Shown here: positions 1-5,261 of the stretch, in pieces
Numbering within the stretch: the first letter of the stretch is position 1
Layout of the letters: every line of letters begins with the position of its first letter
Origin: Leptolinea sp. UBA1437
Lineage (GTDB): Bacteria > Chloroflexota > Anaerolineae > Anaerolineales > Anaerolineaceae
DNA length: 7,058 nucleotides
Direction of reading: 5' to 3'
NCBI GenBank assembly: GCA_002329625.1
Contig: DCTP01000130.1
Span: forward strand, 32,751 to 39,808
Notes under the pieces: model-generated
What the model was told of the DNA's origin: nothing
Database searches by the model: none
What the model saw: only the letters and a program-made list of their open reading frames with translations
Translations under genes and position numbers: made by a program

Positions 1-49
1 GATAAACTCGCTTTAAACCTTCTTATTCACAAAAAAGCACGGGCGATTT

Positions 50-832
50 ATGACACTTCTATTCTTTTTTCTGAGCTTAGCCGCTTCGACAATCGGGGCA
101 ATCAGCGGAATCGGCGGGGGAATTATTATCAAGCCGGTGCTCGATGCTACCCATACGTTGAACATCAGCACCATTAGCTTCCTTTCAAGCTGCACTGTTT
201 TATCCATGTCATGCGTTTCCATTCTGCGAAATTGCAAACAATCCATTTCGATTAATTACAAAATGAGTACTTTACTGGGGATTGGTGCAACCATCGGCGG
301 AATTCTAGGAAAAGAATTGTTTGAAATGGCCGTTTCTCATTTCCCATCTGAAAATATGGTAGGGGCTTTTCAGTCATTCACACTTTTAATCATTACGATA
401 ACGGTTTATTTTTATATCCGGCGGCAAAAAAATATTCACACCAAAAGAATTTCGAACTCGCTCCTCGTTATTCTTATTGGGACCCTTTTAGGGATGATCT
501 CGGCATTTTTGGGGATCGGCGGCGGGCCATTAAATATCGCCGTTCTTTATTACTTTTTCTCGATGTCAGGGAAAACGGCAGCAATCAATTCATTGTATAT
601 TATTTTTATTTCACAGATTTCCGGTTTGCTCAACCTGATCGTATCGAAAAGAATCCCACTCTTTGACTGGTCGATTTTGATTCTGATGATAGTGGGGGGT
701 GTAATGGGAGCGCTCATCGGTTATCGGATCAACCGAAAACTGAGTGACGCCCATGTGGAAAAATTCTTTTGCTTCGTTTTGATTCTGATCGGTATTCTGA
801 ATATTTGGAATTTTTATCGGTTCGCTTTCTGA
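50..832 (+). CDS. TauE/SafE-family membrane transporter (putative anion exporter)
   Basis: This is a complete 260-residue, very hydrophobic protein with about seven or eight predicted membrane segments. It shows the internal duplication typical of the TauE/SafE (DUF81) family: a glycine-rich motif GAISGIGGG near residues 16-24 is echoed by a second one, MISAFLGIGGG, in the middle of the protein (about 148-158), each opening one half of the molecule. The length fits the family, which is usually about 250-270 residues. Family members move small anions such as sulfite, sulfonates or related organosulfur compounds across the cytoplasmic membrane; the substrate here cannot be read from the sequence. 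The ATG at 50 is the first start after an in-frame TAA at 14-16, and the ribosome site before it is weak (GGG at 41-43). It converges with the repressor gene and has no evident link to galactoside use. Family assignment is good; substrate is unknown. Confidence 0.85.
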   Translation: MTLLFFFLSLAASTIGAISGIGGGIIIKPVLDATHTLNISTISFLSSCTVLSMSCVSILRNCKQSISINYKMSTLLGIGATIGGILGKELFEMAVSHFPSENMVGAFQSFTLLIITITVYFYIRRQKNIHTKRISNSLLVILIGTLLGMISAFLGIGGGPLNIAVLYYFFSMSGKTAAINSLYIIFISQISGLLNLIVSKRIPLFDWSILILMIVGGVMGALIGYRINRKLSDAHVEKFFCFVLILIGILNIWNFYRFAF

Positions 833-891
833 AGTTTAGCGATATTCTTCTTTCTTAAGCGGAGTGATGGATGCAAATCCGTGGTACATAT

Positions 892-1914
892 TCAGGAATT
901 CGCTCTGGGCTCGGCACAGCTTTTTCGGATTTTCAGTTGTGTCGATACATACATGCTCAGGGAATTTTGAACTTTTCGATCGATGTTTTTTTGTAAGGTC
1001 GACACAGCTACTTCGGAAATATAATCGATCGGTATGTTGACCGTAGTTAACGGCGGGTTTAGAAATTTTACTGAAGCTAAATTATTAAACCCGACGAGGC
1101 TGATCTGAGACGGGACCTTTATTCCATTCATGGACAAGGTCGTTAAAACACCCGTAGCGACATTATCATTCGCCGCAAAAATCGCCGTCGGCAGATCCTT
1201 ATGCCGATTTAGCAGCTCCTGCGTCATCCGCGATCCTTCTGCAAAAGATAACCGGCTTCCCTCAAAAACCAAATCCGACACATCCATTTGATGATCGCGC
1301 ATATAGGAAACAAACATATCTTTCCGGCTGTCCAGCGTCTTTTCGCGATTATTCCCCACTACTTCTCCACCGATAAACGCGATTTTTCGATGACCGAGTG
1401 AAAACAGATAATCCAATGCCTGTTTGGTTCCCAGTTTCGTATTTACCATGATGGAATCAAATCGTTCTTCATCCGGAGAAGAATCAAGAAATATAATGTT
1501 GGACGTGATTTTTGATAACTGTTCTACTTCGCTGATCAAAAACCGACCGATGGCAATCATCCCGTCAACTTTTAAATCCACAGAGTTGAGATAGACCCCG
1601 TTCACATTTACAACCCGAAAAGTATTGATATTTTGCGAAGCACAGTATTTTTCGACAGCGGTCATCAAATATAAATAATACGGGTCCTCAGCCAGATCTG
1701 CTTCACTGTACCAATCGACAATTGCAATATTTAATCGTTCTTTGGTGGAAGACTTCCGCCCGTTTTTCTTTACATATTCCAATTCTTCGGCAACATCTAA
1801 AATTCTTAATTTTGTGGCAGTAGTGACACTGATTGTCGGATCATGATTTAAAACACGAGAGACAGTAGCGGGAGAAACACCTGCACCTTTAGCTATATCT
1901 CGTATTGTCGCCAT
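892..1914 (-). CDS. LacI/GalR-family transcriptional repressor of the adjacent galactoside operon
   Basis: This complete 340-residue protein has the usual LacI-family length and layout. An N-terminal helix-turn-helix at residues 4-23 has recognition helix SPATVSR (14-20), the Ser-Pro-Ala form seen in GalR/MsmR/EbgR-like members rather than the YQTVSR of LacI itself. The hinge lies near 40-60. A periplasmic-binding-protein-like effector domain follows, with LGHRKIAFIGG (173-183), AANDNVA (247-253) and the late PPLTTV motif (287-292). The motif usually written GF(D/N)D reads GFNN at 275-278, so its last Asp is Asn. The start is well supported: GGAGGG at 1921-1926 on the minus strand lies 6 bases upstream of the ATG. 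It diverges from the ABC/beta-galactosidase operon, and one palindrome overlaps its own -35, which suggests control of both directions. The inducer is inferred to be a galactoside; EbgR-like or MsmR-like naming would be a guess. Confidence 0.93.
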   Translation of the reverse strand: MATIRDIAKGAGVSPATVSRVLNHDPTISVTTATKLRILDVAEELEYVKKNGRKSSTKERLNIAIVDWYSEADLAEDPYYLYLMTAVEKYCASQNINTFRVVNVNGVYLNSVDLKVDGMIAIGRFLISEVEQLSKITSNIIFLDSSPDEERFDSIMVNTKLGTKQALDYLFSLGHRKIAFIGGEVVGNNREKTLDSRKDMFVSYMRDHQMDVSDLVFEGSRLSFAEGSRMTQELLNRHKDLPTAIFAANDNVATGVLTTLSMNGIKVPSQISLVGFNNLASVKFLNPPLTTVNIPIDYISEVAVSTLQKNIDRKVQNSLSMYVSTQLKIRKSCAEPRANS

Positions 1915-1987
1915 GGAAAACCCTCCGAATTCATTAATCGTTCTATATGGTACCTGTTTTTTTTATTTTGTCCATAGCTTTATGAAT

Positions 1988-2017
1988 ATTATATAACTAT
2001 CCGAAATATTTAGTAAA
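1988..2017 (-). promoter_or_regulatory. Predicted promoter of the repressor gene
   Basis: On the minus strand there is a perfect TATAAT -10 (plus positions 1988-1993), preceded by an 18-base spacer and a TTTACT -35 (2012-2017, four of six matches to TTGACA). The -35 lies inside the palindrome ATTTAGTAAAT at 2008-2018, so a protein bound there would block this promoter. The predicted leader to the ATG at 1914 is about 65-70 bases. Assignment is by consensus matching only. Confidence 0.55.
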
Positions 2018-2018
2018 T
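2008..2018. promoter_or_regulatory. Candidate repressor operator O1 (over the repressor's -35)
   Basis: ATTTAGTAAAT is a perfect odd palindrome (five bases each side of a central G at 2013). It is the most symmetric of three sites sharing the core TTAGTAA in this intergenic region. It covers the predicted -35 of the minus-strand repressor promoter, as expected for autoregulation. LacI-family proteins usually bind short palindromes of this kind, but binding by this particular repressor is inferred. Confidence 0.5.
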
Positions 2019-2029
2019 GTTTATCTGTT

Positions 2030-2040
2030 GATTAGTAAAT
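2030..2040. promoter_or_regulatory. Candidate repressor operator O2
   Basis: GATTAGTAAAT shares nine consecutive bases (TTAGTAAAT) with the first site and keeps the palindromic core TTAGTAA centred on G2035. The centre is 22 bases from that of the first site, close to two helical turns, so both would face the same side of the DNA. A near copy, TTAGTAC (2040-2046), overlaps its right end. Confidence 0.45.
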
Positions 2041-2063
2041 TAGTACGAATGTAATAAGATATA

Positions 2064-2074
2064 TATTACTAAAT
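2064..2074. promoter_or_regulatory. Candidate repressor operator O3 (next to the operon's -35)
   Basis: Read on the minus strand this is ATTTAGTAATA, again containing TTAGTAA. Its centre is at 2069, 34 bases from that of the second site, and it ends 4 bases before the predicted -35 of the rightward operon. This position could repress the operon by steric hindrance or by looping to the other two sites. Confidence 0.45.
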
Positions 2075-2078
2075 TATA

Positions 2079-2106
2079 TTGACCTTCTGTCGTAAAACGA
2101 TTAAAT
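2079..2106 (+). promoter_or_regulatory. Predicted promoter of the binding protein-permease-lacZ operon
   Basis: TTGACC (2079-2084, five of six matches to the -35 consensus) is followed after 16 bases by TTAAAT (2101-2106) or, with 17 bases, TAAATT (2102-2107); each -10 is a modest four-of-six match. Transcription would start near 2113 and give a leader of about 50 bases. The strong -35 and weak -10 would suit a regulated promoter. Consensus matching only. Confidence 0.45.
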
Positions 2107-2151
2107 TCAAGGTACACAATCGCTTTTGTGAAAGAATTTACTTTCAGAAAT

Positions 2152-2160
2152 CCAGGAGGG
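2152..2160 (+). promoter_or_regulatory. Strong ribosome binding site deciding the binding-protein start
   Basis: CCAGGAGGG lies just ahead of the ATG at 2164 and sets that start. An upstream in-frame start at 2128 would add twelve polar residues before the signal peptide and has no ribosome site, so it is rejected. A small inverted repeat TGAAAG/CTTTCA (2129-2146, loop of 6) sits immediately upstream. Confidence 0.8.
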
Positions 2161-2163
2161 AAA

Positions 2164-3432
2164 ATGAAAAAATCTATTGTTTGTTTACTTGTGATTGCAC
2201 TGTTTGTAACCATTTTCGGTGCCGCTGGCGCTGAAGATTCAGACGGGAAAATCACCGTCTGGGCATGGGACCCCAGTTTCAATATTGCAATCATGAAAGA
2301 AGCAGCTGCCCGATATGAGGCAATAAATCCTGATATTAAGATTGATATTGTCGAAATGGCAAAGGCGGACGTTGAACAGAAATTGAATACAGTTCTTGCC
2401 GCCAAAACCACCGAAGGGCTGCCGGAAATCGTATTAATTGAAGACTATAACGCTCAGAAATATCTGCAATATTATCCAGGATCATTTGCGGATCTGACGA
2501 CTAAATTCAATTACAATGATTTTGCCGCATACAAAGTCGGAGTCATGACACTGGACGGAAAAGTCTATGGCGTTCCATTTGATTCCGGTGTAGTCGGATT
2601 TTTCTATCGTTCAGATATTCTGGCGGAAGCCGGTTTCAAAGCGGAAGATCTTAAGAATATTACTTGGGATCAATTTATCGAAATCGGAAAGACCGTAAAA
2701 GAAAAGACCGGCAAATATATGTTGGGCTTCCAGAATACGGACGGCGGCATTATGCGCATTATGATGCAGTCCGCCGGAAAATGGTATTTTGATGAAGAAG
2801 GCAAACCGGCATTGATCGGCAACCAGGCGTTGGTTGAGGCTTTTGAGCTGTACAAAAAGATTGTCGATTCGGGAATTGCCAAGCCCACCAACAACTGGAA
2901 TGAATGGGTCGGAACCATCAACACCGGTGAGAGTGCATCTGTGACGAGCGGCGTTTGGATTGTCGGATCAATTAAGGCAGCCAAAGACCAAAGCGGCTTG
3001 TGGGATGTCGCACCGGTACCGCGACTGAGTACCGTTGACAGTAAAAACGCCTCCAACCTCGGTGGTTCAAGTTGGTACATTCTGGATAAATCAGCCGACA
3101 AAGATGCTGCAATTGATTTCATGCAGAAAATTTATGCCGGCGATAAGGACTTTTATCAGACGATTCTGATCAACAACGGTGCCGTAGGCACTTATCTGCC
3201 CGCTGCGACCGGTGAAGCTTATTCAACTCCGGATGAATTTTTCGGCGGTAGAGCGATTTACGAAGATCTGAGCGCTTGGATGAAGGAAATTCCTCCGGTC
3301 GATTACGGAATCTACACCTATGAAGCCGATGCGGCGATTATGGCCCAGATGGAAGCTGTCTGCGCCGGCACCATGACGATCGATGACGCCATTAAAGCAG
3401 CCGAAGCACAGCTTGAAAATCAAATTCAATAA
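2164..3432 (+). CDS. Carbohydrate ABC transporter solute-binding protein (family 1)
   Basis: This 422-residue protein is of normal size for a family 1 extracellular sugar-binding protein (cluster B, MalE-like fold). Residues 1-23 form a signal peptide: MKK, a hydrophobic core to about 18, then Ala-Gly-Ala before Glu-Asp, a good signal peptidase I site. No cysteine lies near the cleavage point (the only leader Cys is residue 7), so it does not look like a lipoprotein. The mature protein opens with the typical first strand KITVWAWDPSFN, followed by the helix and second strand (YEAINPDIKIDIVEM), and carries the expected VYGVPFDSG hinge-region stretch. It would capture an oligosaccharide outside the cytoplasmic membrane and deliver it to the two permeases downstream. 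The neighbouring beta-galactosidase points to lactose or another beta-galactoside, corresponding to lacE of ABC-type lac operons; ligand identity is inferred from context only. Confidence 0.93.
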   Translation: MKKSIVCLLVIALFVTIFGAAGAEDSDGKITVWAWDPSFNIAIMKEAAARYEAINPDIKIDIVEMAKADVEQKLNTVLAAKTTEGLPEIVLIEDYNAQKYLQYYPGSFADLTTKFNYNDFAAYKVGVMTLDGKVYGVPFDSGVVGFFYRSDILAEAGFKAEDLKNITWDQFIEIGKTVKEKTGKYMLGFQNTDGGIMRIMMQSAGKWYFDEEGKPALIGNQALVEAFELYKKIVDSGIAKPTNNWNEWVGTINTGESASVTSGVWIVGSIKAAKDQSGLWDVAPVPRLSTVDSKNASNLGGSSWYILDKSADKDAAIDFMQKIYAGDKDFYQTILINNGAVGTYLPAATGEAYSTPDEFFGGRAIYEDLSAWMKEIPPVDYGIYTYEADAAIMAQMEAVCAGTMTIDDAIKAAEAQLENQIQ

Positions 3433-3443
3433 CGGAACTCTTT

Positions 3444-3478
3444 GGATTGCCACTCACCCGGCCGGTGGGTGGCAATCC
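3444..3478 (+). terminator. Strong intercistronic stem-loop after the binding-protein gene
   Basis: An inverted repeat begins 11 bases after the binding-protein stop codon. GGATTGCCAC (3444-3453) pairs with GTGGCAATCC (3469-3478), and the pairing continues inward (one T-G wobble, then CACC with GGTG) to give a 15-bp stem with a 5-base loop. Only CTTT then mostly A follows, so a classical U-tract is missing. It more likely works as a partial terminator or as an RNA-end stabiliser that keeps the binding protein in excess over the permeases, a known arrangement in sugar ABC operons such as malE-malF. The permease start codon is 23 bases beyond it. Confidence 0.7.
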
Positions 3479-3501
3479 CTTTAAAAAAGGATCAATACAA
3501 A

Positions 3502-4431
3502 ATGGGAAAAAAGCTCAGCATGAAAGGCTGGTTGTTTATCAGTCCGGCATTGATACTTTTAGCAGTTTTTCTGGTATATCCGATCATTTATTCGTTTTAC
3601 CTGTCTTTCACATCCACAAAGGGCATCATCAGTTCTTTTGTGGGATTTAAAAATTACATCCGGTTGGTAAAAGATCCCATGTTTTTGTTGGCGCTAAAAA
3701 ACACGGGAATTATCTTGTTGATACAAGTGCCGATTATGTTAATCAGCGCCTTAATTCTGGCAAATATTCTCAATGACCGAAAATTGGCGGGACGCGGCAT
3801 TTTCAGGACAGCCATTTTTCTACCTTCCGTTACATCCTTAATTGCTTATACCATCTTATTTAAGATGCTTTTTTCTTTTGACGGGATTATTAATCGGCTG
3901 CTCCTTTCCACGGGAATCGTCGATCACCCACTGGAATGGTTAACAACGCCCAAATTAGCTGTTTTTGTATTAATACTGGCTATGCTTTGGAGATGGACCG
4001 GCTATAATACGGTGTTTTACCTTTCGGCAATGCAGAATATATCCTATGAAATATATGAGGCCGCGGAAATAGACGGAGCCAGTAAAACGCAGACCTTTTT
4101 GCGAATCACATTGCCTTTATTAAAACCCATGATCCTTTTCACGACAATTATGTCAACAATCGGCACACTACAATTGTTCGATGAGCCGATGAACCTTTCA
4201 CAAGGAGGTGTAACCGCAGCAACGATGGGGCCAGGGAATTGCTTCCTGACATTAAGCGTATACATCTACAATTTGTGCTTTAAATATGTCCCCAATTTCG
4301 GATATGCCGCCACAGTTTCTTATGTTATTGTCTTTATTATCGCCGGATTGACCGTCCTCCAATTTTGGGCCGGACAAAGCAATGAAGAAAAAGATGCCAA
4401 GAAACGTTTGGAAAAGGAAGGAAAAGCATGA
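3502..4431 (+). CDS. Carbohydrate ABC transporter permease, MalF/LacF type
   Basis: This 309-residue integral membrane protein has about six transmembrane segments, the first at roughly residues 9-30 (GWLFISPALILLAVFLVYPI, a hallmark opening of the MalF/UgpA permease group). The cytoplasmic coupling loop carries the EAA motif as EAAEIDGAS beginning at residue 186, followed by a downstream Leu-Pro; this is where the ATPase docks. I chose the ATG at 3502, which has AAGGA at 3487-3491 and is followed by MGKKLSMKGW. The longer frame from TTG at 3442 would run through the upstream stem-loop. It forms the transmembrane pore with the next gene, whose ATG overlaps its stop. It corresponds in position to lacF of ABC-type lactose operons; sugar specificity is inferred from context. 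Confidence 0.93.
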   Translation: MGKKLSMKGWLFISPALILLAVFLVYPIIYSFYLSFTSTKGIISSFVGFKNYIRLVKDPMFLLALKNTGIILLIQVPIMLISALILANILNDRKLAGRGIFRTAIFLPSVTSLIAYTILFKMLFSFDGIINRLLLSTGIVDHPLEWLTTPKLAVFVLILAMLWRWTGYNTVFYLSAMQNISYEIYEAAEIDGASKTQTFLRITLPLLKPMILFTTIMSTIGTLQLFDEPMNLSQGGVTAATMGPGNCFLTLSVYIYNLCFKYVPNFGYAATVSYVIVFIIAGLTVLQFWAGQSNEEKDAKKRLEKEGKA

Positions 4432-5246
4432 AAAGAAACATTCGAGTGAGTCGCGTTTTTCTGTATTTATTTCTAATCATCGTTTCTTTTATTTGCGTTT
4501 TCCCTTTTTATTGGATGATTGTCGGTTCTACTAATACACCGATTCAGATCATCGCTGGAAAGATGACCTTCGGATCGCACTTCGTTGAAAACTTCCATAC
4601 GTTATTCAACAATTATGACATGTTGCGTATCTTGATGAACTCATTAAAAATCAGCGGAATCAGTGTGATCCTGATCCTTTTGATCGGCGGGATGGCGGGA
4701 TATGGCTTTCAAATGTATAAATCCAACCTAAAAGAAAAACTTTACGGTTTTTTTCTGCTTACTATGATGGTTCCCTTTGCCACCTTGATGATTCCGCTCT
4801 TTAAGATTATTACCAAACTCAATTTACTGGACACCCATTTTGCCGTCATCATCGTTTCCGCAGTCAGTGCGTTTATGATCTTCTTTTTCCGACAGAGTTT
4901 CATAAATTATCCGACGGAAATCTTAGAAGCGGCGCGCGTGGATGGGGCGGGCGAATTTCGGATTTTCTTTAATATTTTTGTCCCTTCGATGAAATCAACT
5001 TTTGCCGCGGCGGCAATCTATTCTTTTATTACCAGTTGGAATTCATATCTTTGGCCGTTGATCGTACTGCAATCCAACGAAAAGAAAACCACCACGCTCT
5101 TGATTTCCATGATGTCCTCCTCATATACACCCGAATACGGTGTCATTATGCTCGCGATCGTCGTCGCCACCTTACCGACCATCATTATTTTCTTTGCCTT
5201 CCAAAAGCAGTTTGTTCAAGGCATGCTTGGTTCTGTCAAACAATAA
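4428..5246 (+). CDS. Carbohydrate ABC transporter permease, MalG/LacG type
   Basis: This 272-residue inner-membrane permease of the MalG/UgpE group has about six membrane segments, starting with a hydrophobic helix at residues 10-31 and the typical FPFYWMIVGSTN stretch. The EAA coupling motif begins at residue 167 as EAARVDGAG. The short C-terminal tail GMLGSVKQ matches the usual ending of MalG-type permeases (a GxxxGAVK-like end). Its ATG overlaps the stop of the preceding permease by four bases (ATGA, 4428-4431), with AAGGAAGG upstream, so the two subunits are probably translationally coupled in equal amounts. It pairs with that permease to make the import channel. It corresponds in position to lacG of ABC-type lactose operons. 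Confidence 0.93.
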   Translation: MKRNIRVSRVFLYLFLIIVSFICVFPFYWMIVGSTNTPIQIIAGKMTFGSHFVENFHTLFNNYDMLRILMNSLKISGISVILILLIGGMAGYGFQMYKSNLKEKLYGFFLLTMMVPFATLMIPLFKIITKLNLLDTHFAVIIVSAVSAFMIFFFRQSFINYPTEILEAARVDGAGEFRIFFNIFVPSMKSTFAAAAIYSFITSWNSYLWPLIVLQSNEKKTTTLLISMMSSSYTPEYGVIMLAIVVATLPTIIIFFAFQKQFVQGMLGSVKQ

Positions 5247-5261
5247 GGGATGATCGAAGGT

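Noticed and set aside
1..49. Tail of an upstream gene at the left edge
   Set aside because: The stretch is too short and has no recognisable coding signal, promoter or hairpin; nothing can be supported.
833..891. Possible bidirectional terminator between the two convergent genes
   Set aside because: Only 4-bp pairings (for example GGAT with ATCC) can be formed and no U-tract follows on either strand; I see no supportable terminator.
2040..2411. Minus-strand frame of 123 codons opposite the binding-protein start
   Set aside because: It covers the divergent promoter region and the antisense of a conserved gene, has no ribosome site and no recognisable domain.
2670..3122. Minus-strand frame of 150 codons inside the binding-protein gene
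   Set aside because: It is antisense to a clearly conserved coding region and shows no protein-family features.
4202..4227. A perfect AAGGAGGTG Shine-Dalgarno-like stretch inside the first permease, followed by an in-frame ATG at 4225
   Set aside because: It lies in conserved permease coding sequence, the gap to the ATG is 14 bases, and the product would be a 68-residue fragment; most likely a by-product of Gln-Gly-Gly-Val codons.
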